Source: Ideonella aquatica (lineage in GTDB: Bacteria; Pseudomonadota; Gammaproteobacteria; Burkholderiales; Burkholderiaceae_C). From it: a stretch of DNA of 64,000 nt. The position numbers were made by a program, and so were the translations under genes. Location: the NCBI RefSeq assembly GCF_018069755.1, contig NZ_JAGQDE010000003.1, positions 124,001-188,000 on the forward strand. The letters run 5' to 3'. Shown piece after piece: positions 50,086 through 59,024 of the stretch. The notes below the pieces were generated by a model. The model was not told the DNA's origin and searched no databases. It worked only from the letters and a program-made list of their open reading frames with translations. The number at the start of each line of letters is the position of its first letter. Within the stretch, counting starts at the first letter, position 1.

Positions 50086-50858
50086 CCACCGCCCCCTCCG
50101 ACCACCGCGCCCAGATCACCGCCATCACCAGCGGCAAGGGCGGCGTGGGCAAGACCTTTGTCTCGGCCAACCTGGCCGCCGCGCTGGCCCGCCAGGGCGA
50201 GCGCGTGCTGGTGCTGGACGCCGACCTGGGCCTGGCCAACCTGGATGTGGTGCTGAACCTCTTCCCCAAGGTCACGCTGCACGACGTCTTCACCGGCAAG
50301 AACTCGCTGGAAGACGCCATCCTGCCGGCCCCCGGCGGCTTCTCGGTGCTGCTGGCCGGCTCGGGCATGGTCGAGTACTCGCGCCTGACGCCCGAGGTGC
50401 GCGACCAGTTGACCGAAGTGATCCACCGCGTGCGCCCGCGTTTCGACCGCATCCTGCTCGACACCGGCGCCGGCATCTCCGACGTGGTGCTCTACACCGT
50501 CTCATTGGCCGACGAGGTGCTGGTGGTGGCCACGCCCGAGCCCACCTCGCTGACCGACGCCTACGCCACCATCAAGGTGCTGGCCACCACCCAGGGTCGG
50601 CGCGACATCCAGCTGCTCGTCAACCAGGTCAGCCGCACCGGCGAGGGCCGCACCATCCGCGGCCAGTTGCAGCAGGTGGTGGACCGCTATGTCACGCCGG
50701 GCCTGTCCGAGCCGGTGAAGCTGGCCTTTGTGGGCGAGCTGCCGGTGGACCCCAACGTGCGCGAAGCCGTGAAGCGGCGACAATTGCTGCTCGAATGCTT
50801 CCCCGGGAGCCCTGCCGCCCAGGCCGTGGTGGCCGTGGCCACCCGCTTGGCCACGTGA
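50082..50858 (+). CDS. MinD/ParA-family ATPase (FlhG/FleN-like)
   Basis: 258-aa deviant Walker P-loop ATPase: ITSGKGGVGKTFVSANLAAA (Lys19 signature lysine), LDADLGLANLDVVLNL, and ILLDTGAGISDVVLYTVSLA as switch II. The SIMIBI fold with GLANLD and VNQVSRTGEG resembles FlhG/FleN, which sets flagellar number, or orphan MinD proteins. The N-terminal DQAxxLR activation motif of FlhG is not seen and no flhF lies nearby, so the function is open. Coupled to the GGDEF gene upstream (ATGA) and haemoglobin gene downstream (GTGA). Confidence 0.88.
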   Translation: MTTAPSDHRAQITAITSGKGGVGKTFVSANLAAALARQGERVLVLDADLGLANLDVVLNLFPKVTLHDVFTGKNSLEDAILPAPGGFSVLLAGSGMVEYSRLTPEVRDQLTEVIHRVRPRFDRILLDTGAGISDVVLYTVSLADEVLVVATPEPTSLTDAYATIKVLATTQGRRDIQLLVNQVSRTGEGRTIRGQLQQVVDRYVTPGLSEPVKLAFVGELPVDPNVREAVKRRQLLLECFPGSPAAQAVVAVATRLAT

Positions 50859-51274
50859 GCTCTGCAGACCACCCCGACGACGCCCCGCCACCCGGCCCCA
50901 CGCCTTTTGACCGCCTGGGCGGCGAGCCCGGCGTGCGCGCGCTGGTCGACCGTTTCTACGACCTGATGGACCTGGAGCCGGCCTACGCCCGCCTGCGCGC
51001 GGTGCATGGCAGCACCCTGGCCGACGCCCGCGACAAGCTGTTCTGGTTCCTCTGCGGCTGGCTGGGCGGCCCGGACCATTACATCCAGCGTTTCGGCCAC
51101 CCGCGGCTGCGCGCGCGCCACCTGCCGTTCAGGATCGGCAGCGTCGAGCGCGACCAGTGGCTGGCCTGCATGTTCCAGGCGATGCAGGAGCTGAACGTCG
51201 AGCGCAGTCTGGCCGAGCGGCTCGAGAAAAGCCTGTTCGACACGGCCGACTGGATGCGCAACACGCCGGGGTGA
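50855..51274 (+). CDS. Group II truncated haemoglobin
   Basis: 139 aa from GTG 50855. Group II features: PFDRLGGEPGVRALVDRFYD with Tyr35 (B10), the GGP-containing turn CGWLGGPDHYIQRFG, proximal His89 in RARHLPFRIG, and Trp102 (G8) in ERDQWLACMF. Binds O2 or NO through heme. It is translationally coupled to the MinD-like gene and so to the GGDEF gene, which suggests a link between oxygen or NO and c-di-GMP/motility (inference). Confidence 0.92.
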   Translation: MSSADHPDDAPPPGPTPFDRLGGEPGVRALVDRFYDLMDLEPAYARLRAVHGSTLADARDKLFWFLCGWLGGPDHYIQRFGHPRLRARHLPFRIGSVERDQWLACMFQAMQELNVERSLAERLEKSLFDTADWMRNTPG

Positions 51275-51409
51275 CGTCTCCCTGGCGTCCCCGCTGGCGC
51301 CTTCCCAGGCACCGGTCGCGCCGCCCGCCGTCGTTTCGTCGCAGGCCCGGTGCGCCGTGGCCGCCCTGCCGCGACAGTGGCGCCATCGACTCACGCACCG
51401 GAGACTGCC

Positions 51410-51892
51410 ATGACCGCCACCGTTCCCACCTGGGTTCCCGTCCTGTTCGTCGCGCTGGCCTGGCTGGGCTACCGCCTGTCGCTGCCGCGCACGGTTCGCC
51501 CTGGCAAGCTGCTGCTGGTGGCGCTGGGCATGTTCGCCTTCTCGCTCTACGGCCTGGTGGGCACCTTTGGTCTGGCCCCGCTGGCGCTGGGGCTGTGGCT
51601 GCTGGGCTATGCCTTGTCGATGACCCTGGGCGCCCGACACTTCACGGCGCGCGGCCTGACGGCCGTGGGCGAGCTGGTCCGCATGCCGGGCAGCTGGGTG
51701 CCGCTGGCGCTGTTGATGGGCATCTTCCTGGCCAAGTTCGTGCTGGGCGCGGCCATGGCGATGCGCTCGCCGATGCTGCACGACCTGGCCTTCATCGCCG
51801 GCATGAGCGCGGTGCTGGGCGTGCTGAGCGGCGGCTTCGGGGCCCGTGCGCTGGCGGCGCTGCGTTGCGTGGCCCAGGCCCCGGCGGCCTGA
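51410..51892 (+). CDS. Conserved multi-pass membrane protein (possibly DUF6622)
   Basis: 160 aa with about five hydrophobic helices: VPVLFVALAWLGYRLS, KLLLVALGMFAFSLYGLVG, LALGLWLLGYALSM, WVPLALLMGIFLAKFVLGAA and FIAGMSAVLGVLSGG. It resembles the DUF6622 family; I cannot verify this. ATG 51410 is preceded by GGAG. Function unknown. The 135 bases before it hold nothing recognisable. Confidence 0.72.
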   Translation: MTATVPTWVPVLFVALAWLGYRLSLPRTVRPGKLLLVALGMFAFSLYGLVGTFGLAPLALGLWLLGYALSMTLGARHFTARGLTAVGELVRMPGSWVPLALLMGIFLAKFVLGAAMAMRSPMLHDLAFIAGMSAVLGVLSGGFGARALAALRCVAQAPAA

Positions 51893-51906
51893 GCTCAGCT
51901 CACGCC

Positions 51907-52248
51907 TCAGGACTCTGGATCGAACATGATCTCCCGCACGTCCTGGGCACAGCGGCAGGCGCGGGCGATCTTCCCCGCCCAGGCCAGCGCGTCGTTACGG
52001 CTGGCCACCTCGATGATGGAGAAGCCGCCCACCACCGCCTTGCGTTCGGGCACCGGGCCGGGGATGACGGTGCCGTCCGGCGCCACGATGGCGGCCTGCT
52101 GACGCTGCAGGCCGCCGCCGAAGATCCAGACGCCGGCGGCCTTGGCCTCGCGCAGCACGGCGTGCGCGGCCTCGCCGACAGCGGGCCAGTCGGCGTCGGG
52201 GATGTGGTCCATCGCGCCGTCGTCGAAGGAAATCAGGTAGCGGGGCAT
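51907..52248 (-). CDS. YCII-related domain protein
   Basis: 113 aa. MPRYLISFDDGAMDHIPD, VWIFGGGLQRQQAAIVAPDG and VVGGFSIIEVASRNDALAWA are typical of the dimeric alpha+beta barrel YCII/DGPF proteins, whose substrate is unknown in most cases; some are lyases. ATG 52248 chosen because earlier in-frame residues are not family-like. Divergent from a SRPBCC gene by 92 bases; such pairs with sigma factors or SRPBCC proteins are common in Burkholderiales. Confidence 0.86.
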   Translation of the reverse strand: MPRYLISFDDGAMDHIPDADWPAVGEAAHAVLREAKAAGVWIFGGGLQRQQAAIVAPDGTVIPGPVPERKAVVGGFSIIEVASRNDALAWAGKIARACRCAQDVREIMFDPES

Positions 52249-52340
52249 CGCGGGGTTCCTTGTATCGTGGTCGGTGTCGAATTCCCGGGCGCTCAGGCGT
52301 CGTGCAGGATCCACCCCTCGTCATCGAAAGGCACCCGACC

Positions 52341-52787
52341 ATGAGCACTGGCACCGTCCGACTGCACCGCATCCTCAAGGCGCCGCCCGAGCGTGTCTAC
52401 CGGGCTTTCCTCGAGCCCGACGCGCTGGCGCGCTGGCTGCCGCCGGATGGCTTCACCTGCATCGTCCACCACCTGGACGCCCGCGTGGGCGGCACGCACC
52501 GCCTGTCCTTCCGCAACTTCGGCAGCGGGCACGCCCACTCCTTTGGCGGCGAGTACCTGGAGCTGGTGCCGAACGAGCGCCTGCGCTACACCGACCGCTT
52601 CGACGACGCCAACCTGCCCGGCGAGATGACGGTCACGGTGCAACTGCGGGCCGTGACCTGCGGCACCGAGCTGAGCGTCACGCAGGAGGGGATCCCGGAA
52701 GTGATTCCAGTGGAGATGTGCATCCTGGGTTGGCAGGAGTCGCTGGCGCAACTGGCTCGACTGGTCGAGCCCGAGATCCCGGGCTGA
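52341..52787 (+). CDS. SRPBCC (AHSA1/START-like) protein
   Basis: 148 aa of the AHSA1 ligand-binding fold. Markers: RLHRILKAPPERVYRAFLEP at the N-terminus, DALARWLPPDGFTC, LVPNERLRYTDRFDD and PVEMCILGWQESLAQLARLV near the C-terminus. Family members bind hydrophobic ligands or act on stress; substrate unknown here. Convergent with the Smr gene. Confidence 0.88.
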   Translation: MSTGTVRLHRILKAPPERVYRAFLEPDALARWLPPDGFTCIVHHLDARVGGTHRLSFRNFGSGHAHSFGGEYLELVPNERLRYTDRFDDANLPGEMTVTVQLRAVTCGTELSVTQEGIPEVIPVEMCILGWQESLAQLARLVEPEIPG

Positions 52788-52799
52788 GCGGCGGGCGGC

Positions 52800-53450
52800 T
52801 CAGCGCTGCCGGCTGGCCAGCAGCACGATCAGTGCCCCGGCGCCACCCTGCGGCCCGCTGGCCTGCGCGAAGGCGATGACTTCCTGGCGCTGCGCCAGCC
52901 AGCGCTGCACCTTGGCCTTGAGCACCGGCTGCTTGCCGGGCGAGCCGTGGCCCTTGCCGTGAATCACGCGCACGCAGCGGTGGCTTTGCTGGTGGGCCTG
53001 GCGGATGAAGTGGGCCAGGCTCTCGCGCGCCTCGTCGCGGCGCAGGCCGTGCAGGTCCAGCTGGCGCTGGATCGCCCAATGGCCCTTGCGCAGCTTGGCC
53101 AGCACATCCGGTGCGATGGCGGGCCGGCGAAAGCCCAGACCGTCGTCGGTCAGCAGCAGTGACTCGACATCGACCTCGTCGGACAGCGCCTCGGCCAGCG
53201 CGGCCTGCTCATCCAGCTCGCGCTGGCGTGGTTCGGGCGGCGGCGGCTGGTGGGCATGCAGCACCCGCTGCGGTCCCTTGACCGGCTGCACCGGGCCCAC
53301 GGCCAGCGCGAAGGCCTGCTGCTCCCGCAGCCGGCGCGCCTGCTCAGCGGCCTGGCGCTGGCGCTCGGCCTCGGCGGCCGCCTCGGCGCGGCGCAGCTCG
53401 TCGCGCAGGGCGCCGAGATCACGCAGGTCACGCACGGCTCGCTTGCTCAT
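52800..53450 (-). CDS. Smr-domain (MutS2 C-terminal-like) protein
   Basis: 216 aa. The N-terminal half is charged and Gln/Arg/Glu-rich with coiled-coil character (RRAEAAAEAERQRQAAEQAR). The C-terminal Smr domain shows RQLDLHGLRRDEARESLAHF and VRVIHGKGHGSPGKQPVLKA, the LDLHG and H-G-K-G motifs of the nuclease fold. Stand-alone Smr proteins of this length are related to E. coli YdaL/SmrA/SmrB, in which SmrB cleaves mRNA at collided ribosomes. Confidence 0.9.
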   Translation of the reverse strand: MSKRAVRDLRDLGALRDELRRAEAAAEAERQRQAAEQARRLREQQAFALAVGPVQPVKGPQRVLHAHQPPPPEPRQRELDEQAALAEALSDEVDVESLLLTDDGLGFRRPAIAPDVLAKLRKGHWAIQRQLDLHGLRRDEARESLAHFIRQAHQQSHRCVRVIHGKGHGSPGKQPVLKAKVQRWLAQRQEVIAFAQASGPQGGAGALIVLLASRQR

Positions 53451-53516
53451 GGCCCAAGGCTAACCGATCGCGGCCGGGCAGCAGGCTGAACGGCCGCAAA
53501 CCCCCTTGTCCCACTG

Positions 53517-53606
53517 ACTGGAGCCTCCCTCCTGGAGGGAGGCTGGAGGGAGCCAACGAACGAACTGGAGCCCCCTTCTCGGAGGGGGGCTGGGGGGAGC
53601 TCAACG
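53517..53606. repeat. Two 43-bp imperfect tandem copies, each folding as a hairpin
   Basis: Copy 1 (53517-53559) and copy 2 (53564-53606) are 47 bases apart. Both start ACTGGAGCC and end with CAACGA. Arms in copy 1: AGCCTCCCTC / GAGGGAGGCT; in copy 2: AGCCCCCTTC / GAGGGGGGCT (one G-U pair). Several arm differences are compensated, so the stem is kept although the bases changed. No T-run on either side. Probably a dispersed intergenic repeat family of this genome. Confidence 0.7.
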
Positions 53607-53611
53607 ACACG

Positions 53612-53650
53612 GCCGCAGGCTAGGGCCGCAGGCCAGAGCCGCAGGCTAGG
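53612..53650. repeat. Three tandem 13-bp repeats
   Basis: GCCGCAGGC followed by TAGG, CAGA and TAGG starts at 53612, 53625 and 53638, an exact period of 13. It sits between the hairpin repeats and the lysS 3' end. The period is not a multiple of 3, and no gene covers it. The whole 53451-53664 spacer holds only these repeats and the hairpins listed. Confidence 0.75.
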
Positions 53651-53666
53651 AGCCCCTTGGGCTCCT
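53648..53666 (-). terminator. Hairpin overlapping the lysS stop
   Basis: AGGAGCCC-CTT-GGGCTCCT is a perfect 8-bp stem (53648-53655 and 53659-53666) starting in the lysS stop codon region. A second perfect hairpin, CTTCCCGGCG-CAA-CGCCGGGAAG (53670-53692), lies inside the last codons of lysS. No clear T-run follows in the minus direction; together they may stop transcription or protect the mRNA end. Confidence 0.5.
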
Positions 53667-55188
53667 ATCCTTCCCGGCGCAACGCCGGGAAGAGGATGAC
53701 GTCGCGGATGCTGGGCGAGTTGGTCAGCAGCATCATCAGCCGGTCGATGCCGATGCCGCAGCCGCCGGTCGGGGGCATGCCGTACTCCAGTGCGCGGATG
53801 AAGTCGGCGTCGTAGAACATCGCCTCGTCGTCGCCGGCTTCCTTGTTGGCCACCTGGGCGTGGAAGCGCTGGGCCTGGTCCTCGGCGTCGTTCAGCTCGG
53901 AGAAGCCGTTGCCGAACTCGCGGCCGGTGATGAACAGCTCGAAGCGCTCGGTGATGGTGGGGTTGCTGTCGCTGGCACGGGCCAGCGGCGAGACCTCCAC
54001 CGGGTAGTCGATGATGAAGGTGGGCTGCCACAGCTGCTCCTCCACCACCGCTTCGAACAGACCGAACTGCAGCTGGGCCAGGCCCCAGTGCTTGGGCGGC
54101 TCCTCGCCCAGCTCCTTCAGCCGGGCGTGGATGGCGGCAGCGTCGTCGGCCTGGGCGGCGGTCAGGCCGGCATGGGCCACCAGCGAGTCGCGCACCGACA
54201 GGCGGGCGAAGGGCTCGTCCAGGCGCACTTCCTTGTCACCATAGGTCAGGCGGGCGGTGCCGGTGGCCGCGCGCGCGGCGTGGCGCAGCAGGGCCTCGGT
54301 GAAGTCCATCAGGTCGTGGTGGTTCCAGTAGGCCGCATAGAACTCCATCATCGTGAATTCCGGGTTGTGCCGGACGCTGATGCCTTCGTTGCGGAAGTTG
54401 CGGTTGATCTCGAACACCCGCTCGAAGCCGCCCACCACCAGGCGCTTGAGGTACAACTCGGGCGCGATGCGCAGGAACATCTCCTGGTCCAGCGCGTTGT
54501 GGTGGGTGACGAAGGGCCGCGCATTGGCGCCGCCGGGGATGGGGTGCAGCATCGGCGTTTCCACTTCCAGGAAGCCGTGTTCGACCATGAAGTTGCGGAT
54601 CGACGCCACGCCCTTGCTGCGCGCGATGAAGCGGGTGCGCGCCTCCTCGTCGGTCATCAGGTCGACATAGCGCTGGCGGTACTTCTGCTCCTGGTCGGTC
54701 ATGCCGTGGAACTTGTCCGGCAGCGGGCGCAGGCTCTTGGTCAGCAGGCGGATGCGGCTGGCCTTGACAGAGAGTTCACCGGTCTTGGTCTTGAACAGCG
54801 TGCCCTCGCAGCCCAGGATGTCGCCCAGGTCCCAGTGCTTGAAGGCGGCCAGTGCCTCGGGGCCGACCATGTCCTGGGTGATGTAGAGCTGGATGCGGCC
54901 GGTGGCGTCCTGCAGCGTGGCGAAGCAGGCCTTGCCCATCACCCGCTTGAGCATCATGCGGCCGGCCACGCTCACCTGCACCGGGGCGCCTTCCAGGGCC
55001 TCGTTGTCCTTCTCGCCATGCGCCTGGTGCAACGCGGCGGCGCGGTGGCCGGGCTTGAAGTCGTTGGGGAACACCGCCTGACCGCTGGCCTGGGCCGCGG
55101 CGCGCAGGCCGGCCAGTTTCTCGCGGCGCTCGGCGATCAGCTGGTTGTCGTCGTCGGGCGTCAGGGGAACAGGCGTGTCGTGGCTCAT
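53665..55188 (-). CDS. lysS: Lysyl-tRNA synthetase (class II)
   Basis: 507 aa. Charges tRNA-Lys in the cytoplasm. An N-terminal OB-fold anticodon-binding domain ([35 protein letters not shown]) is followed by the class II catalytic core: motif 2 [20 protein letters not shown] and motif 3 [18 protein letters not shown] 55188 gives [20 protein letters not shown], the expected N-terminus; the open frame further upstream is not conserved. The last coding residues PALRREG are encoded inside a perfect hairpin. Confidence 0.96.
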   Translation of the reverse strand: MSHDTPVPLTPDDDNQLIAERREKLAGLRAAAQASGQAVFPNDFKPGHRAAALHQAHGEKDNEALEGAPVQVSVAGRMMLKRVMGKACFATLQDATGRIQLYITQDMVGPEALAAFKHWDLGDILGCEGTLFKTKTGELSVKASRIRLLTKSLRPLPDKFHGMTDQEQKYRQRYVDLMTDEEARTRFIARSKGVASIRNFMVEHGFLEVETPMLHPIPGGANARPFVTHHNALDQEMFLRIAPELYLKRLVVGGFERVFEINRNFRNEGISVRHNPEFTMMEFYAAYWNHHDLMDFTEALLRHAARAATGTARLTYGDKEVRLDEPFARLSVRDSLVAHAGLTAAQADDAAAIHARLKELGEEPPKHWGLAQLQFGLFEAVVEEQLWQPTFIIDYPVEVSPLARASDSNPTITERFELFITGREFGNGFSELNDAEDQAQRFHAQVANKEAGDDEAMFYDADFIRALEYGMPPTGGCGIGIDRLMMLLTNSPSIRDVILFPALRREG

Positions 55189-55284
55189 GGCGGAAGACAA
55201 GAAAGGGTGAGGCCCGGAGGCTGCGGGCAAACCCCCGATTGTAGGTGGCCGGCTGAACCGGACATGACACCGGCGGGCGCCTTC

Positions 55285-55290
55285 TAGAAT
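55285..55290 (+). promoter_or_regulatory. Possible -10 element of the polysaccharide cluster
   Basis: TAGAAT (5 of 6 to TATAAT) is 9 bases before ATG 55300 in otherwise GC-rich DNA, in the 111-base gap between lysS and the first gene of the cluster. The -35 is not convincing (ATGACA at 15 bases), and the leader would be very short. Confidence 0.3.
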
Positions 55291-55299
55291 GCGCGCAGC

Positions 55300-55851
55300 A
55301 TGAACGCCGCCCTGCGCGCTGCGCTGGACCAGGGCTATTACCTGGTGCTGCAGCTGATCAATGTCACCCATGGACTGCTGCCCTTTGCGCTGCGGCCGCT
55401 GCTGTACCGGGCCTGCGGCTACCGGGTGCACCGCAGCGCCACGCTGCAGGGCGGGGTGCGCTTCTTCCATGTGGGTCGGCTGGCGGTGGGCGAGGGCACG
55501 CTGATCAACCGCGGCGTGCTGCTGGACAACCGCGGCGGCATTCGCATTGGCCGGCAGGTCTCGATCGCCCACGATGCGCGCATCTACACCATGGGCCACG
55601 ACCCGCATGATCCGGACTTCGCCACCAAGTCGGCGCCGGTGCAGATCGACGACCACACGGTGGTGTTTGCCGCCGCGATGATCATGCCCGGCGTGCACCT
55701 GGGCGAGGGCTGCGTGGTGATGGCCGGCGCGGTGGTCACGCAGGATGTGCCGCCGGGCAGGATGGTCGGCGGCAACCCGGCACGCGACCTGGGTGAGCGC
55801 CGCTGCACGCCGCGCTACCGCCTGAAGCGCCGCTTCTGGTTCGCGCATTGA
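55300..55851 (+). CDS. Left-handed beta-helix acyltransferase (hexapeptide repeat)
   Basis: 183 aa of the LbetaH acetyltransferase family, near WcaF/serine O-acetyltransferase types that acetylate sugars. Hexapeptide turns: [40 protein letters not shown] (catalytic-type His), [20 protein letters not shown] and [20 protein letters not shown]. First gene of a nine-gene polysaccharide cluster; its stop overlaps the TTG start of the next gene (TTGA). Confidence 0.87.
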   Translation: MNAALRAALDQGYYLVLQLINVTHGLLPFALRPLLYRACGYRVHRSATLQGGVRFFHVGRLAVGEGTLINRGVLLDNRGGIRIGRQVSIAHDARIYTMGHDPHDPDFATKSAPVQIDDHTVVFAAAMIMPGVHLGEGCVVMAGAVVTQDVPPGRMVGGNPARDLGERRCTPRYRLKRRFWFAH

Positions 55852-56978
55852 GCACGGCGGCACCGCGGCGCATCGCCCTGGTGGACCCGGGCGCCTATGT
55901 GTTGCCCTACCTGTACCAGCTGGTGTGGGCGCTGGCTGCGCGCGGCGACGGCGTGAGCGTGTGGCTGTCGAGCACCCGCTACAACGCCGAGTTCCTGCAG
56001 GCCCTGCGCGCACTGCCGGGCGTGGTGCTGCACGAGCGGGCGATCTCGTCCTCGGTGGCGCCGCGCTGGCGCGGGGCGCTGGCCTACCTGGCGCAACTGG
56101 CCAGCCTGCTGCGCCATGCGCGGCGGCACGACCTGGTGAACCTGCAGTGGGTGGGCGCCGGGCCCTGGTGGCTGGAGGGCCTGGTGTTCGGCGGGCTGCT
56201 GCCCGCGCTGGGCGTGCCGCTGGCGCTGACCGTGCACAACGCGGTGCCGCATGGCTTTGCGGGCCGCCAGCACCGGCCCACGCGCTGGCTGGCAACGCGC
56301 GCAGCGCGGCTGATCTTCGCCAGCCAGGCCTCGCGGGACGACTTCCTGGCCCGCTATGGCGAAACCTTCCGCACCCGCTGCGCGCTGCTGCCGCACGGCC
56401 TGCTGCCGCTGACGCCCCAGGCGCCGCTGCAGCCGTGTGAGCCGCTGCCGCGGCCCGAGGCGCTGGTGTTCTGGGGCCGCGTCCAGCCCTACAAGGGCGT
56501 TGAGCTGTTTGCCGAGCTGGCGCGCAGCGACGCGCTGCGCCAGCGCGGCCTGGCGCTGGAGGTGCACGGCGCCTGGGCCACCGAGCTGCACCCCTTGCGC
56601 GACCAACTGACGTCGCTGGGCGTGCGCGTGGTCGACACCTACCTGGACGAGGCCGCGCTGCAGGCCCTGATGCGCCGGCCGGTGCTGTTCCTGCTGCCCT
56701 ACCAGCGTGCCACCCAGTCGGGAGCGATGTACGCGCTGCTGCACCACGGCCGATGCTTCGCCTGCAGCGACAGCGGTGACCTGGGCCAGTTCATGCGCAC
56801 CCACGGCCTGCAGGACCTGCTGCTTGGCGAGCGCAGCGCCGCTGCGGTGCTGGCCGTGCTGGACCGCCTGGCCGAGCGCGCCGAACCCCTGGCCGCGGCC
56901 TTCGCGCAGGCCCAGCAGGCCATGGGCTGGGAGCGCCTGCTGCGGATCCACCCCGAGGCCTACGCGCCGCTGCGTTGA
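55848..56978 (+). CDS. Glycosyltransferase (GT4-like, GT-B fold)
   Basis: 376 aa from a TTG start overlapping the upstream stop. The N-terminal Rossmann half includes [20 protein letters not shown] and [20 protein letters not shown]; the C-terminal half includes [20 protein letters not shown] and [20 protein letters not shown], as in GT4 enzymes, although the E-x7-E motif is not conserved (SGAMY instead). The missing glutamates leave the activity open. Role: adds a sugar in the surface polysaccharide. Confidence 0.78.
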   Translation: MSTAAPRRIALVDPGAYVLPYLYQLVWALAARGDGVSVWLSSTRYNAEFLQALRALPGVVLHERAISSSVAPRWRGALAYLAQLASLLRHARRHDLVNLQWVGAGPWWLEGLVFGGLLPALGVPLALTVHNAVPHGFAGRQHRPTRWLATRAARLIFASQASRDDFLARYGETFRTRCALLPHGLLPLTPQAPLQPCEPLPRPEALVFWGRVQPYKGVELFAELARSDALRQRGLALEVHGAWATELHPLRDQLTSLGVRVVDTYLDEAALQALMRRPVLFLLPYQRATQSGAMYALLHHGRCFACSDSGDLGQFMRTHGLQDLLLGERSAAAVLAVLDRLAERAEPLAAAFAQAQQAMGWERLLRIHPEAYAPLR

Positions 56979-56999
56979 GCCTGTCCCCCGGGTGCGACA

Positions 57000-57764
57000 A
57001 TGCCCGGTTCCATGAAGAGCATCGTCAAAGCCGCGCTGGCCGGGGCCGGCTGGGAACTCTCCCGCCCCGCCGAGCGCGAAGACCAGGCCCTGGCCGACCT
57101 CAGCGAGGCCGACCGCGCCATCGTCCGCCGCGTGGCCCCGTTCACGATGACCGGGCTGGAGCGCCGCGCCAGCCTGCTGGGCGCGGTCGACCACGTGGTG
57201 CGCCACCGCATCCCGGGCGACATCGTCGAGTGCGGCGTCTGGCGCGGCGGCAGCATGATGGCGATCGCGCTGGCGCTGATGGCGCGTGGCGACACCTCGC
57301 GCCACCTGTACCTCTACGACACCTTCGAGGGCATGAGCGCGCCCACCGAGCACGACCGCGCCCTCAGCGGCGAGGCCGCCGCCGACCAGCTGGCCCGCAC
57401 CGAGCGCGACCACCCGCTGTGGGCCGTGGCCAGCCTGGAAGACGTGCAGGCCAACCTGGCCAGCACCGGCTACCCGGCCGAGCGCATCCATTTCGTGCGC
57501 GGCAAGGTGGAAGACACCCTCCCCGCGACGCTGCCGGCCGCGGTGGCGCTGCTGCGCCTGGACACCGACTGGTACGAGAGCACCCGCCACGAGCTGCAGC
57601 ACCTGTATCCGCTGCTGGCGCGCCACGGCCTGCTGATCATTGACGACTACGGCCACTGGCAGGGCGCGCGGCAGGCGGTGGACGAGTACTTCGCGGCCCA
57701 GCCCGAGCCCGTCTTCCTGCACCGCGTGGACTACACCGCGCGGCTGGTGGTCAAGCACGGCTGA
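57000..57764 (+). CDS. TylF/MycF-family methyltransferase
   Basis: 254 aa. Similar to the TylF/MycF O-methyltransferases, which act on sugar hydroxyls with SAM and a metal. Seen: GAVDHVVRHRIPGDIVECGV, WRGGSMMAIALAL as SAM-binding motif, LYDTFEGMSAPTEHDRALSG, LLRLDTDWYESTRHELQHLY and LLIIDDYGHWQGARQAVDEY with the metal Asp pair. Could methylate a cell-surface sugar. ATG 57000 taken; ATG 57012 is equally likely as neither has a good ribosome site. Confidence 0.87.
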   Translation: MPGSMKSIVKAALAGAGWELSRPAEREDQALADLSEADRAIVRRVAPFTMTGLERRASLLGAVDHVVRHRIPGDIVECGVWRGGSMMAIALALMARGDTSRHLYLYDTFEGMSAPTEHDRALSGEAAADQLARTERDHPLWAVASLEDVQANLASTGYPAERIHFVRGKVEDTLPATLPAAVALLRLDTDWYESTRHELQHLYPLLARHGLLIIDDYGHWQGARQAVDEYFAAQPEPVFLHRVDYTARLVVKHG

Positions 57765-57766
57765 CG

Positions 57767-59005
57767 ATGGCCTCGCCGCGGCTGCTGCACGCGCTGCCCG
57801 CCGTCTACGCGGCGGCCGCGGTGCGCCTGCTGCAGCCGCTGCTGGTGCTGCCGCTGATGGCCCAGCGCCTGGGCCCCGAGGCCTTCGGCCGGGTCAGCTT
57901 CGTGCTGGTCTGGAGCGCGCTGCTGGCGATGCTGGTGGAGGGCGGCTTCCTGGCTGCGGCCACCCGTATGGCGGTGAATGCCGACGCGCCGCAGCGCTGG
58001 CGCCTGGCCCAGCAGGTGGCCAGCGCGCGCAGCCTGCTGTGCCTGCCTACGCTGCTGCTGGCGGGGCTGGTGGTGGCGCTGCTGGGTGCGCCCGGCAGCG
58101 GCCTGACCGAGGCACTGATCATCGCGGCGCTGGCCTGCGCCCTGGGCTGGCCGGCCACCTGGTACCTGCAGGCCAGCCAGCAGCTGGCCGGCTGGGCGCG
58201 CACCGAACTGGTGGTCTATGCCGCGCTGATCGCGGCCACCGTGTGGCTGGCGCATGACGCCGCCACCTTCCTGGCCCTGCAACTGCTCGCCAGCACGGCG
58301 CTGGCCCTGCTGGGCTGGCGCTGGCTGCAGCGCGACCTGGCCCCCGCCGCCCAGGGCCGCGGCCTGCTGCAGCGCGACGCGCTGGCGCCGGGTCTGCGCC
58401 TGGGCTGGACGATGCTGCCGGTGTCGGTGGCCGGCGCCGCCTACAGCGCGGCGCTGCCGGCCGCGGCCTCGGTGCAGATGGGGCCGCAGGCGCTGGGCAC
58501 CTATTTCCTGGGCGACCGGCTGGTGCGCGCGGTACTCAACGCCGCCGAGCCGGTGTTCGCGCTGGTCTACCCGCGCATCGTCGCGCGCCAGGCCCAGGGC
58601 CTGCGCGCCTCGCTGGCCTACGCCGGCCGCTGGGCGGTGGGCGGCAGCCTGGCCGGCCTGGCGCTGCTGGGCGGGCTGGCCCTGGCCTGGCAGACGCTGG
58701 AGCCGCTGGTGGCGCAGCGCGCCGGCCAGGTCGATCTGCCGGCCTTGCGCGCCACGCTGGGGGTGCTGGGCTGGCTGCTGCCGCTGCTGCTGGGCTGGAA
58801 GTTCATTGGCTACTGGATGCTGGGCAGCGGCCGCTTCGACGGCGCCTACCGCGCCTGCGTGGTGGTGGGTGGTGTGGTCGGCACACTGGGCGCAGCCACC
58901 TGGGCCGCAGCGGCCACGCCGCCGGGCCTGGCGCTGCTGGCCGTGGGGGTGGAACTGCTGGTGATCACGGTGGCGGTGGCCGGCATGGCGCTGACGCGCC
59001 GCTGA
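57767..59005 (+). CDS. Polysaccharide flippase (Wzx/MATE-like)
   Basis: 412 aa with about 12 hydrophobic helices. N-terminal PAVYAAAAVRLLQPLLVLPL and LGPEAFGRVSFVLVWSALLA are the typical first helices of the polysaccharide-transport (Wzx) family. Further QQLAGWARTELVVYAALIAA and TYFLGDRLVRAVLNAAEPVF. Likely flips undecaprenyl-linked oligosaccharide units to the periplasm. Two bases after the TylF-like gene. Confidence 0.88.
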   Translation: MASPRLLHALPAVYAAAAVRLLQPLLVLPLMAQRLGPEAFGRVSFVLVWSALLAMLVEGGFLAAATRMAVNADAPQRWRLAQQVASARSLLCLPTLLLAGLVVALLGAPGSGLTEALIIAALACALGWPATWYLQASQQLAGWARTELVVYAALIAATVWLAHDAATFLALQLLASTALALLGWRWLQRDLAPAAQGRGLLQRDALAPGLRLGWTMLPVSVAGAAYSAALPAAASVQMGPQALGTYFLGDRLVRAVLNAAEPVFALVYPRIVARQAQGLRASLAYAGRWAVGGSLAGLALLGGLALAWQTLEPLVAQRAGQVDLPALRATLGVLGWLLPLLLGWKFIGYWMLGSGRFDGAYRACVVVGGVVGTLGAATWAAAATPPGLALLAVGVELLVITVAVAGMALTRR

Positions 59006-59024
59006 ACACACAGAAAGAGCAAGC

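Noticed and set aside
50082-50858. Firm FlhG or MinD assignment
   Set aside because: No FlhF, MinC or MinE nearby and the FlhG N-terminal motif was not found.
53517-53650. CRISPR array
   Set aside because: Repeat units are short, directly abutting or nearly so, self-complementary and lack unique spacers; no cas genes.
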